Part shown: piece after piece, positions 55,012-63,098 of the stretch
How the letters are laid out: each line of letters opens with the position of its first letter
How positions within the stretch are numbered: position 1 is the stretch's first letter
DNA from: QWQI01 sp964608915
GTDB taxonomy: Bacteria > Planctomycetota > Planctomycetia > Isosphaerales > Isosphaeraceae
Direction: 5' to 3'
Assembly (NCBI GenBank): GCA_964608915.1
Contig: CAZSQA010000001.1
Coordinates: 1-64,000 of the forward strand
DNA length: 64,000 nt
Notes under the pieces: generated by a model
The model's database searches: none
Told to the model about the DNA's origin: nothing
What the model saw: the letters and a program-made list of their open reading frames with translations, nothing else
Translations under genes and position numbers: made by a program

Positions 55012-55053
55012 GATCACCGGGCGATTGACTGGTGATCCCGGTACACGTAATTT
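55012..55053 (+). promoter_or_regulatory. Candidate aroE promoter with overlapping inverted repeat
   Basis: GATCACC (55012-55018) and GGTGATC (55031-55037) flank TTGACT (55025-55030); a weak TAATTT (55048-55053) lies 17 bp further on. The aroE ATG at 55060 is 6 nt beyond that box, the same spacing as in the ytrA-like promoter. No Shine-Dalgarno is present. Confidence 0.4.
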
Positions 55054-55059
55054 AACGGA

Positions 55060-55908
55060 ATGATCCCTCCACAAAAGCAAATGACCGCGATGCTCGGACA
55101 TCCGGTCGCCGAAAATCCGATCGACCGCATGTTCGACGCGGTCTACGCCCATTACGGCCTGACCTGGCAGTTCTGGAAAAGCGATATCGCCTCCGAGTCC
55201 GACCTGGCTCTTGCCGTCGCCGCCATGATACCCCTCGGGTTTCGGGGGTTCACCATCACCGTGCCGTATAAGGTCGCGGTCATCCCCATGCTCGATGAAG
55301 TCGATAGCGACGTCAAGGCCATCGAAGCAGCCAATTATGTCACGATCGAGCAAGGCCGGCTTGTCGGCCACAACAGTGACGGCAAAGGCGTGGTCAAGGC
55401 GATCGAAAAAGTCGTTCCCCTCAAAGGCCAGCGCGTCGTGATGCTCGGCGCTGGCGGAGCCGGCCGAGCGATGGCCGTCGAGATCGCCTGGGCTGGTGCC
55501 GCTCAAATGACGCTCATAACCCGTCGCGAATCGCAAGGCCGCGAAGTGGCCGATCTCGTGCAGCGAGCCAGCGGCGTGCCCTGTTCCTGGCAGCCGTGGG
55601 AAGACGAAATTCGGCTGCCCGCCGGTACGACGCTTCTGATGAACGCCACACACCTGGGCAGTGCGCCTGAGCTGGAACCAGTGCCCCTGGTCTGGGATAC
55701 GGTCGACCCGGAATGCACGGCCGTCGATGTGATCACCAATCCCCGGCTGACGCCGTTTCTCATCGAAGCCCGTGAGCACGGCTGCCGGATCGTCGACGGT
55801 GTGGAGATGCTGGTGCATCTTGCTATGGAAATCTTCGAACGATGGACGAACATCCGCCCGGACGAAGCCGTTTTTCAACGTGCCGTCGCTGAAGCGCTCG
55901 GCGAATGA
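55060..55908 (+). CDS. aroE: Shikimate 5-dehydrogenase
   Basis: AroE (282 residues) reduces 3-dehydroshikimate with NADPH, the fourth step of the shikimate pathway. N-terminal substrate region: AMLGHPVAENPIDRMFDAVY in place of the usual SxS motif, and GFRGFTITVPYKVAVIPM with the catalytic Lys. NADP-binding region: VVMLGAGGAGRAMAVEIAWAG with the GAGGAGRA loop. Late segment TAVDVITNPRLTPFLIEAREHGCRIVDG also typical. The second serine of the usual shikimate-binding SxS pair seems replaced, so a related activity such as quinate/shikimate dehydrogenase could be tested. It stands alone on the plus strand. Confidence 0.9.
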   Translation: MIPPQKQMTAMLGHPVAENPIDRMFDAVYAHYGLTWQFWKSDIASESDLALAVAAMIPLGFRGFTITVPYKVAVIPMLDEVDSDVKAIEAANYVTIEQGRLVGHNSDGKGVVKAIEKVVPLKGQRVVMLGAGGAGRAMAVEIAWAGAAQMTLITRRESQGREVADLVQRASGVPCSWQPWEDEIRLPAGTTLLMNATHLGSAPELEPVPLVWDTVDPECTAVDVITNPRLTPFLIEAREHGCRIVDGVEMLVHLAMEIFERWTNIRPDEAVFQRAVAEALGE

Positions 55909-56102
55909 ATCGCAAACTCCGGCAAGGGCCGGGCATGATTATTCATGTCCAGGAGCGACGCCACACCCGACCTCATCACGCAAATGACAGGAACGTTCGT
56001 TAAAGTCGGCACGAAGCGATTGCCGATAATTTTCACAGCGTCGCCGCTTATCGTTCCACGTTTGCCGTCTCCGGTTCCCGTGTTCTGAGGATCGATCTCA
56101 AG

Positions 56103-56756
56103 ATGCCCCAGCGCAGCGAGACCTTCCCCAACGGCTGGTTCCCTCGCCACAGGGCTTCAACCGCCTCGCCGGCGACTTTCGTACCGATCCGTTCGGTCGT
56201 CGACGCGGTGCGACGGATACGCGAGAATCTCGAACGAGAGGCTCGCATCGTCGTCGTCTACGGGCCTCATGGATCCGGTCGATCGACGATCGCCCGACGC
56301 GTCGCTTCGCTCTGGAACGGTCCGGTTTCGTTTTTGCACCAGCCGCCTGGCGAATGTGACCCTGGTGATCTGTTCGCTGAAGATTCGCTCGAGTTGCTTC
56401 GGAAAAAATCGCGAGGAGCGACCCTTCGGGTGATCGACGCCCTGTCGCTGGATCATGCCGGCTGGTCAGGCTGCATCGCTGAGCATCTGCCGCCGGGACA
56501 GAAAGTCATGATCGTGGCTTCGACGGCCTGGTGGCTCGAATTCGGCCGATATTTACCTGTTCGAGTCGCCGGAGTCGCGGCGAAATGGCTTGAAGCCGAC
56601 GAAATCGCCCATCTGATCAACGGCCTCCGCTGGATGCGAAACCCGAATGCCCCGGCGGCCGAACCTGGTTACGTGGCGCAGGTCGCGGCTGCCACGGAGG
56701 GCCGGCTTTCCGAGATCGTGCGAATGGCCGGCATCGGGTCCGATCGATTAAGATAA
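56103..56756 (+). CDS. Small P-loop ATPase, GspA/ExeA- or DnaA-like AAA core
   Basis: A 217-residue protein with GAGG upstream of the ATG. Walker A is GPHGSGRST near residues 54-62; a plausible Walker B is LRVIDALSLD near residue 117, but the usual acidic pair is weak. Family similarity is to short AAA modules of ExeA/GspA type, though the C-terminal helical lid is compact (LEADEIAHLINGLRWMR, AAATEGRLSEIVRMAG). Membrane segments are absent. It precedes the molybdopterin oxidoreductase by about 110 bp and might be co-transcribed. A chaperone-like role for that enzyme is possible but has no support beyond position. Confidence 0.7.
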   Translation: MPQRSETFPNGWFPRHRASTASPATFVPIRSVVDAVRRIRENLEREARIVVVYGPHGSGRSTIARRVASLWNGPVSFLHQPPGECDPGDLFAEDSLELLRKKSRGATLRVIDALSLDHAGWSGCIAEHLPPGQKVMIVASTAWWLEFGRYLPVRVAGVAAKWLEADEIAHLINGLRWMRNPNAPAAEPGYVAQVAAATEGRLSEIVRMAGIGSDRLR

Positions 56757-56868
56757 AATAAGAATGTCGGGAGCCGGCTCTCGGCTTTCCCGAGGAATCG
56801 AAAATCATGTCTCCGACCAGTCGGATCGAGGCTTTACAGCGATCTGGCCCTTGATCTGTGCGACAACG

Positions 56869-58977
56869 ATGAGCCAAGCCATGCCGACGACCGTGCGCTG
56901 CGTCTGCCCGCTCGATTGCCCGGACACCTGTTCGATGCTGGTGAGCGTCGAGGCTGGCCGGGCCGTCGCTCTCAGAGGCAATCCGGACCACCCCTTCACC
57001 CGGGGGGCCCTTTGCGGCAAGATGAATCATTACCTTGAGATCGTCTATTCGGACGACCGTCTTCGCACGCCGCTCAAAAGGGTCGGCCGCAAGAGCGAAG
57101 GCAAATTCGAAGCCATTTCCTGGGACGAAGCCCTCGACACCATCGCACGCCGGTTTCGTGAAATCGCCGTCGGCCCGCATGGCCCGCAAGCGATTCTGCC
57201 CTATTCCTACTACGGCACGATGGGCAAAATTCAGGCCGCCAGCCTGGATCGTCGCTTCTTTCATCGCCTCGGCGCTTCCACTCTGGGCCGGACGATCTGT
57301 GCCTCCGCGGGTGTCGCAGGCTATGAATACACGGTCGGTTCCGGCCGGTTCGGCGTCGATCCGTATGCCGTTCCAGGCTGCCGGCTGATTCTGAACTGGG
57401 GCTCGAACACCGTTCAGACCAACACGCACCTCTGGAGCCTCATGGTCGAGGCCCGCAAGAATCAGGGGGCGAAGATCGTCACGATCGACCCTTACCGCAG
57501 CGAAACCGCCCAGCGGAGCGACTTGCATCTGAGCATCCATCCCGGTACCGATGCCGCACTGGCCCTGGGGCTCATGCATGTGATCTTCGCCCGGGAACTG
57601 GAAGACGCCGATTATCTCGCCCGGCATTGCACAGGCGTCGACGAATTGAAACGGCACGTGGCCGAAAATTATCCGGTTTCGAAAGTGGCGGCGATCACCG
57701 GGCTGGCACCCGAAGAAATCGAAAAGCTCGCAGTCGAGATGGCGGCCACCCGGCCTTGCCTGATTCGCCTCAATTACGGCCTCCAGCGCCATTTCGGCGG
57801 CGGTATGGCCGTGCGTGCCATCACATGTCTTCCGGCTGTGACCGGTGCCTGGCGTGACCCCGGCGGCGGCACGCTTCTGACCACGAGCGGCACGTATGAC
57901 TTCGACGACCAGGCTCTGACCAGGCCCGATCTGATTCCGCCCGGAACGCGAAACGTCAACATGAACCAGCTCGCCGAGGCTCTGGCGGGCGAACTGCCCG
58001 GGCCGCCGGTTCGATCGCTTTACGTCTACAATTGCAATCCTGCGGCTGTCGCGCCGAACCAGGCGAAAGTGGTGCAGGGGCTCATGCGTGACGATCTCTT
58101 CACGGTCGTCCATGAACTCTTCGCCACCGACACGGTCGATTATGCCGATATCGTTCTGCCTGCGACCAGCCAGCTCGAACATGAGGACATTCATGGATCG
58201 TATGGCCATTATGAGGTGATGCACAACGCCCGGGCTATCGAGCCGCTCCATCAGGCAAAATGCAATGCCGACGTCTTTCGTGCCCTTGCAGCGAAAATGG
58301 GGTTCGAGACCGAACTCTTCCCGGACGACACCACGCTCGTTCGCGAGGCTCTCGGCGGCGGGCCTAATGTGCGAGCGATCGCTCCGGATGATCTTCGACG
58401 ACAGCATTCCGTCCGCATGGGTTTGCCTGATGTGTTCATGCCCTATGCCGACGGCGGGTTTCGAACGCCCAGCGGTAAATGCGAACTTTACAGCGAACGC
58501 ATGAAGGCCGATGGCCTGCCTCCGTTGCCCGAATACACGCCCCCGGCCGAAAATCCGCGGGATCGTGCCGATTTGCGAGAAAGGTTCCCGATCGTTCTGG
58601 TATCGCCTCCGAAGGGCCAGTTTCTGAATTCCACATTCGGCGGAAATGCGTTTCATACGCAGCGGGCTGGGGAGCCCTCGGTCGAAATGCATGAAGCGGA
58701 TGCCGCGAATGCTGGACTCGCCGCTGAGGATTGGGCAGTCGTCGAAAACGATCGTGGCCGTTTTCTGGCCAGGGTTCTGCTCAATGGTTCGGTTTCGAAA
58801 GGCGTGGCCTGTGCACGCGGCATTCACTGGAGCAAATCCTCGCCGGGCCGCACAGGCATCAATTCGACGACTTCCTCAGGCCTGACCGACATGGGCGGCG
58901 GCGCGCTGTTTTTCGACAACGCCGTGAATATTCGTAAGCCAAAGACCGAGGAATTGCAACTGGGAGCTTCACGATGA
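56869..58977 (+). CDS. Molybdopterin-dependent oxidoreductase with [4Fe-4S] site
   Basis: A 702-residue enzyme of the DMSO-reductase/formate dehydrogenase superfamily, from the ATG at 56869 (MSQAMPTTV); a start 4 codons later is equally good. The iron-sulfur ligands are in CPLDCPDTC, with the fourth Cys in GALCGKM. Cofactor-binding blocks follow: FEAISWDEALDTIARRF, LILNWGSNTVQTNTH, KIVTIDPYRSETAQ and, at the end, the molydopterin-dinucleotide-binding domain (FRTPSGKCELYSE). No Tat signal is seen, so it should be cytosolic. Substrate unknown; assimilatory nitrate reductase-, formate dehydrogenase- or thiosulfate reductase-like all share this plan. Its stop overlaps the glutaredoxin-like gene. 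Confidence 0.93.
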   Translation: MSQAMPTTVRCVCPLDCPDTCSMLVSVEAGRAVALRGNPDHPFTRGALCGKMNHYLEIVYSDDRLRTPLKRVGRKSEGKFEAISWDEALDTIARRFREIAVGPHGPQAILPYSYYGTMGKIQAASLDRRFFHRLGASTLGRTICASAGVAGYEYTVGSGRFGVDPYAVPGCRLILNWGSNTVQTNTHLWSLMVEARKNQGAKIVTIDPYRSETAQRSDLHLSIHPGTDAALALGLMHVIFARELEDADYLARHCTGVDELKRHVAENYPVSKVAAITGLAPEEIEKLAVEMAATRPCLIRLNYGLQRHFGGGMAVRAITCLPAVTGAWRDPGGGTLLTTSGTYDFDDQALTRPDLIPPGTRNVNMNQLAEALAGELPGPPVRSLYVYNCNPAAVAPNQAKVVQGLMRDDLFTVVHELFATDTVDYADIVLPATSQLEHEDIHGSYGHYEVMHNARAIEPLHQAKCNADVFRALAAKMGFETELFPDDTTLVREALGGGPNVRAIAPDDLRRQHSVRMGLPDVFMPYADGGFRTPSGKCELYSERMKADGLPPLPEYTPPAENPRDRADLRERFPIVLVSPPKGQFLNSTFGGNAFHTQRAGEPSVEMHEADAANAGLAAEDWAVVENDRGRFLARVLLNGSVSKGVACARGIHWSKSSPGRTGINSTTSSGLTDMGGGALFFDNAVNIRKPKTEELQLGASR

Positions 58978-59282
58978 TCCTGGGAAAAGCCAAAGACCTG
59001 CTGCAGGCAATCACAGGCCCGCATGGGCCTGAACATGAAGTGCAAGTCTATTCACGGCACGGCTGCGGCTGCTGCGACAAGGCGATGACCGTTCTCGAAG
59101 CCGCCGGGCGGAAGCATCGGCTGAAAATCGAAGTCATCGACGTCGACACCGATCCGGCTCTTGCTGCCGCTTATGGCGAGCACGTGCCCGTCGTCGCCAT
59201 CGACGGTAAAGTTCGTTTCCGGGGCCAGGTCAATCCCGTGCTCCTCGAACGACTCCTGAAAAATCGAACCGACGCAAAATGA
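58974..59282 (+). CDS. Glutaredoxin-like/DUF836 thiol protein
   Basis: A 102-residue protein starting at the ATGA overlap with the molybdopterin enzyme. After about 20 residues comes a thioredoxin-like fold: VQVYSRHGCGCCDKAMTVLE contains a CxxC-like HGCGCCDK motif, then IEVIDVDTDPALAAAYGEHVPVVAIDGKVRFRGQ with the cis-Pro segment HVPVVAIDG. It belongs to the short glutaredoxin/DUF836 group. Coupled translation with the oxidoreductase suggests it passes electrons or thiol equivalents to it or protects a cysteine ligand. That link is inference. Confidence 0.85.
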   Translation: MILGKAKDLLQAITGPHGPEHEVQVYSRHGCGCCDKAMTVLEAAGRKHRLKIEVIDVDTDPALAAAYGEHVPVVAIDGKVRFRGQVNPVLLERLLKNRTDAK

Positions 59283-59292
59283 GATTCATAAG

Positions 59293-59316
59293 GGTAGGGC
59301 GGGCTTCAGCCCGTCG
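59293..59316. repeat. Possible REP-like palindromic unit
   Basis: GGTAGGGCGGGCTTCAGCCC and the following bases hold a CGGGC-TTCA-GCCCG hairpin in a 79-bp gap between convergent genes. Motifs of this kind recur as dispersed repeats in other genomes; only one copy is seen here, so the call is tentative. Confidence 0.3.
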
Positions 59317-59361
59317 ATATTCGTGATTTCGAAAGTCAATCTTCCGCCGGTTTTCGCAATC

Positions 59362-60963
59362 TCAGCGTGAACTCTTCGTCGTTTGCGGATCGCCCCATAA
59401 CTTCTTAAGCAATTCCGTCATCCTCCTGTCGTGCTTTTTCAATGCTTCGCGATCGAACGGATAAAAATCGTTCTTCACGAAATACGATTCCGTACACTCA
59501 GCGAAATATTCCATCGGGTTCGTCATGGCATAAGCCCGCTCCTTCGAAGTGCGGCCATCGCCGAACGTGCGTTCCACGTTCTCGTATAGCCCCTTCGCTT
59601 TCGCGTTTTCGAAAGCCGCCGCGATTTCGGCATTGGCGAAACCGTCCGGGAGGAACCTGTCATGATAGGCATGGGCCAGCTCATGAAGGGCGAAGTTCGG
59701 CATCCGGGCCGTCTCCCGTTCGAATATGCGAACGTTCGTGAATTCCACGCCCCTGGCCATCGCCGTGTCCCGGCTATTTTCTTTCAGCCATCCAGCGTCC
59801 GGATGATATTCCGCTTTCGGGGCAACGCCCGGATACTCCGGCGAAAACCAGAGCGGCACCTTGCGGAGCTCCGCCACGGCAGATGCCGGAATGACTTTTA
59901 CGATCTCGTCCAATTGCTTTTCCAGCAGGTTCAGTGCCTTCGATGTCGCCGCCTTCGATTCGTCTTTCAGCAGCTCTTCGCGGATATGCACCGTCCAGCC
60001 TGAAATGGCTTGCGTTCGCACTTTGCCGGTCGTCGCCGGGCGAACTCCATCGACGGCCTTCGTGTCCTTTTTCGATTCAGTCTCGAGTTCTCGCACGAAC
60101 TTCACCACCAGCGGCAAGGAAGCTTCTCCGATGCCGCCATGGTCGAAACCTTCCAGCCGGTAGAGCGTCGTCCGTGTGTGGCCGGCGATTTTCATCATTC
60201 TCGCCAGATACGCGTTCTCCTCGGCCCTGCCCAGCATTTCCATCTCCGGGTCGCCTGTGACAAGCAGCATGGGCGGGGCATCCTTGCGCACATGAAAGAG
60301 TGGTGCCATTTCGTCGATGACAGGCCGAGTCTCGGGAATCCCATTCTCGGCCCTGACGGTAAAGTGGGTGATCGTCTGCCCGCTGACAGGCACGAGGGCT
60401 GCGATCGAATCAGGGTCAATCCCGTGTTTCGAAAGCCATGATTTGTCCAGGCCGATCATGAGCGACAAGTATCCGCCCGCCGAAATGCCGCCGACGACGA
60501 TCTTCGACTTCGAACCGCCGTACTGTTCGATATTTTCGAATGTCCAAGCCACGGCCGCTGCCGCGTCTTCGACATAGGCCGGCGACTTCGCCCGCGGGCT
60601 CAGCCGGTAATTCGGGGCTACGATGGCGAAGCCTTTCTCCTGAAGGCCCTTCGGAATCGATTTCGAACCGCCGGTCAGGCCGCCGCCGTGGAACCAGACG
60701 ATCGTGACGAAATCCTTCGCCCCCCGGGGAACGTACAAGTCCAGCTTGCGCCGCTGCTTCTTGTATTCGTCACGGGCATCGGCTTCGCCGTAGGGGATGT
60801 CTTTCGTGGTTTCGTCAATCTGTGCCGGTTTCGAATCCGACGGCGACTGCGCCGCGACCGGCATCTGGGCCGCTGCCAGCCAGACAGCGAGCCCCGCCAG
60901 TGCCGCACGGGCAGGCCGCAATCGAAAGTCAGGCTCGAAGTCCGGCGTCGCATGGCTTTTCAT
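59362..60963 (-). CDS. Exported esterase/lipase fused to a gluzincin-type metallopeptidase domain
   Basis: A 533-residue protein with a signal peptide ending near residue 39 (MPVAAQS). Residues of about 55-300 are an alpha/beta hydrolase of the BD-FAE/carboxylesterase type: VTIVWFHGGGLTGGSKSIPK with the HGGG oxyanion motif, VGGISAGGYLSLM with the nucleophile near residue 161, LLVTGDPEMEML and GFDHGG with the catalytic His. The C-terminal part holds NFALHELAHAYHDRF (HELAH near residue 424) and NPMEYFAECTESYF, the third zinc ligand Glu of gluzincin-like peptidases. All residues for both activities seem present. A fusion of this kind is unfamiliar to me. It stands alone on the minus strand, with AAGGGA upstream. 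Confidence 0.88.
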   Translation of the reverse strand: MKSHATPDFEPDFRLRPARAALAGLAVWLAAAQMPVAAQSPSDSKPAQIDETTKDIPYGEADARDEYKKQRRKLDLYVPRGAKDFVTIVWFHGGGLTGGSKSIPKGLQEKGFAIVAPNYRLSPRAKSPAYVEDAAAAVAWTFENIEQYGGSKSKIVVGGISAGGYLSLMIGLDKSWLSKHGIDPDSIAALVPVSGQTITHFTVRAENGIPETRPVIDEMAPLFHVRKDAPPMLLVTGDPEMEMLGRAEENAYLARMMKIAGHTRTTLYRLEGFDHGGIGEASLPLVVKFVRELETESKKDTKAVDGVRPATTGKVRTQAISGWTVHIREELLKDESKAATSKALNLLEKQLDEIVKVIPASAVAELRKVPLWFSPEYPGVAPKAEYHPDAGWLKENSRDTAMARGVEFTNVRIFERETARMPNFALHELAHAYHDRFLPDGFANAEIAAAFENAKAKGLYENVERTFGDGRTSKERAYAMTNPMEYFAECTESYFVKNDFYPFDREALKKHDRRMTELLKKLWGDPQTTKSSR

Positions 60964-61009
60964 AGCTGGTGTTTCCCTTTCGGACGGTCAGGCGGCATAT
61001 TGGCGAACG

Positions 61010-61504
61010 TCACTGGGCCGTATAGCGCGGCGGCACGGGACAGCCCAGGTTCGTACGCTTGCCATAAATGAAACGCAGATGATGATCGAGGTGAACGACG
61101 TATTCCAGCAGCAGCCCGGCCAATGTGACGGGCCCTCGTACGCTGTGATTCCCCTGCCGTGCGAATGCTGCTTCAGGCAGAGACTTGAGGACTCGAGCAG
61201 TCAACTTGCGGTTGGCCGCGAACAGGGCGACGGTTTCTTCGACTGGCGTGTTCGGGTAATCGAGAGATTTCACCCAGAGGTCTTCCTCACAGTTGACGAG
61301 CAGCGGGTCCTTTTCCGCGATCACGCGTTTCATTCGATCGGCAGCGGTCAAGTCCGAATCGACGATGTGGCCGATCACTTCGGCCAGCGACCATTCTCCC
61401 GGACTGATGCGTTTGCGCAGATGCTCTTCAGGAATTCCGGCCGTGGCATATACCAAAAGCGGGCCGCCGTCGGCATAGCGCTGAATGAGGTCGTCAGGAC
61501 TCAT
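61010..61504 (-). CDS. DinB-family putative metal-dependent protein, copy 1
   Basis: A 164-residue DinB/DfrB-like four-helix protein starting at the ATG at 61504 (MSPDDLIQRYADGG); the open frame continues 129 codons upstream but those residues overlap the other copy's antisense composition and look spurious. Metal-ligand His residues fit the DinB triad: His46 in AEVIGHIVDSD and the pair in EYVVHLDHHLRF. DinB proteins include bacillithiol-type S-transferases and others of unknown role. It is one of two tandem paralogues (next at 61696) that share nearly all motifs and both end PRYTAQ, so recent duplication is likely. Confidence 0.9.
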   Translation of the reverse strand: MSPDDLIQRYADGGPLLVYATAGIPEEHLRKRISPGEWSLAEVIGHIVDSDLTAADRMKRVIAEKDPLLVNCEEDLWVKSLDYPNTPVEETVALFAANRKLTARVLKSLPEAAFARQGNHSVRGPVTLAGLLLEYVVHLDHHLRFIYGKRTNLGCPVPPRYTAQ

Positions 61505-61695
61505 CGAATTGCAGTCGCTTTCGTTCGAAGATCGCGGTTTCGAATCGACACGAAAAAGTCGAAGTCCGGCAAAAACCGATTCGACTTGACGACTCGGCGG
61601 AAACGGGTGAATTCGTACGCTTGACGGCTTCTCATGTTGAAGTCCCCTCCCCGATCTTTTCCGAATCGTCAGGGGCAATTTCAATTCCCGGATCT

Positions 61696-62193
61696 TCACT
61701 GAGCCGTATAGCGCGGCGGCACGGCACATCCCAGTTTCGAGCGTTTGCCGTACAGGAATCGCAGGTGATGATCCAGATGGCCGACATATTTGGCCAGGAG
61801 GGCGGCCAGGGTCAGCGGGCCGGTTTCGCTGTGTGTGCCCTTGCGGGCGAAGGCTTCTTCGGGCAGGGTTTTCAGCACGCGGGTCATCCATTTGCGATTG
61901 GCCGCGAACAGGGCCACAGCTTCGTCGATCGGTGTATTGCCATAATCCAGATGCTTCGCCCAGGCCGTTTCGTCATAGGCCAGAAGCGTCGGGTCGTCTT
62001 CGGCGATCACACGTTTCATCCGTTCTGCGCCGTTCAGGTCACTGTCGACCAGGTGCGCGACCAGCTCGGCCAGAGTCCATTCGCCCGGTCCGATCGGCTT
62101 GCGGGCGTGTTCTTCAGGAATGTCGGCCGTGGCATAGACCAGAAGCGGGCCGCCGTTGGAATAGCGCTGGATGACGTCGTTTCGGTCGCTCAT
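61696..62193 (-). CDS. DinB-family putative metal-dependent protein, copy 2
   Basis: A 165-residue paralogue of the gene at 61010 with start at 62193 (MSDRNDVIQRYSNGG). The same blocks occur: GPLLVYATADIPEEHARKPIGPGEWTLAELVAHLVDSDLNG, then FAANRKWMTRVLKTLPEEAFARKG and YVGHLDHHLRFLYGKRSKLG, with the same probable His triad. The upstream copy sits 190 bp away. Both carry a near-identical C-terminus, and gene conversion may keep them alike. Functional difference cannot be judged; the longer frame upstream of 62193 is rejected because family resemblance begins here. Confidence 0.92.
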   Translation of the reverse strand: MSDRNDVIQRYSNGGPLLVYATADIPEEHARKPIGPGEWTLAELVAHLVDSDLNGAERMKRVIAEDDPTLLAYDETAWAKHLDYGNTPIDEAVALFAANRKWMTRVLKTLPEEAFARKGTHSETGPLTLAALLAKYVGHLDHHLRFLYGKRSKLGCAVPPRYTAQ

Positions 62194-62255
62194 CAGTTGA
62201 TGTCTCTTTCGAAGTGGAGGTTTCGGGTTTTGCGGATTGTCATCGCCGAATGCGA

Positions 62256-62825
62256 TCATGGCATGGAAAGCTCACGGGCCAACCGGCGGCCGTAAAGCCC
62301 CAGGGCGATGTAATTCGCACCGGTCATGAGAATTTCGATGGCGATCAGCGTGCCGATGAAATAGAGCCCTGAAAAGGGGAATTCCTGCCAGAGCATCAGG
62401 CCTAGGACGAACGTGATCAGCCCATTGGCCAGTGTCCAGCCCCACGACGGGAACCGGTAGATCAACCCGGCGAAGAGCAGCATCATGCCTTCGACCATGA
62501 ACAGGGCACCCAGAAACAGCGTAATCGTTTCGGCCGCCATGCCGGGGCGGGTGACCATCACCAGGCCCGCGACGGCGCCGATCGAGGCCGAAATCAGGTG
62601 GAAGAAAAATCCGCCCCAGTCTCGGGACCGGAACGAAGCCAGCAGCTCGAACGCCCCGCGCACCAGCAGCAGCAGGCCGAAATACATCATGCTCGTGATC
62701 GTCAGCGTGACCGTCATGCCCAGGCACACGATCCCCAGGAGCGTGATGAGTGTGCCGAAGAGAATGAACCATGTCGCGTGTTTCTTGAGCGGGGCGAGAT
62801 TGCCCTGAAGCAGGTCGGTAGGCAT
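62256..62825 (-). CDS. HdeD-like membrane protein
   Basis: A 189-residue protein with six hydrophobic segments, beginning at the ATG at 62825 (MPTDLLQGNLAPLKKHATW). The repeating pattern of paired helices with Gly and Met, TWFILFGTLITLLGIVCLGM and the later FLGALFMVEGMMLLFAGLIYR, matches the HdeD family (acid-resistance membrane proteins, two repeats of three helices). The upstream open frame (to 63191) has no hydrophobic or family signal. It is divergent from the sulfite reductase gene, separated by 273 bp. Role by family: membrane protection under acid stress, not proven for this lineage. Confidence 0.88.
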   Translation of the reverse strand: MPTDLLQGNLAPLKKHATWFILFGTLITLLGIVCLGMTVTLTITSMMYFGLLLLVRGAFELLASFRSRDWGGFFFHLISASIGAVAGLVMVTRPGMAAETITLFLGALFMVEGMMLLFAGLIYRFPSWGWTLANGLITFVLGLMLWQEFPFSGLYFIGTLIAIEILMTGANYIALGLYGRRLARELSMP

Positions 62826-63098
62826 GACGCCGAATTCTCCCGGTTGGTGCTGGCCATGTCGTGCGCGTTCTGGCGGTTTTCGGTTCGAGCCGTCATGTGG
62901 GGCGACGCAGGAACCGGCCCGAATTCTACATCCGATCGTCGCCGGGAAACAGACTCGGTCGGGATCGCGGGACCGATTCCGACCCGTTCGCAGGTTGACT
63001 ATCCCGATCGATTTTGTGATGATTGGAACTAGGTCAGGCTCCGGAAGCTGCTGTGCCCAAGGGATGCATGGCCGATTCGGTCGAAAGGGTGAAGCGAC

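Noticed and set aside
56617..58827. Long minus-strand frame across the molybdopterin oxidoreductase
   Set aside because: No recognisable domain, and the plus-strand gene is unambiguous.
61505..61891. N-terminal extension of DinB copy 1
   Set aside because: It runs into the other copy in a different frame; the family N-terminus starts at 61504.
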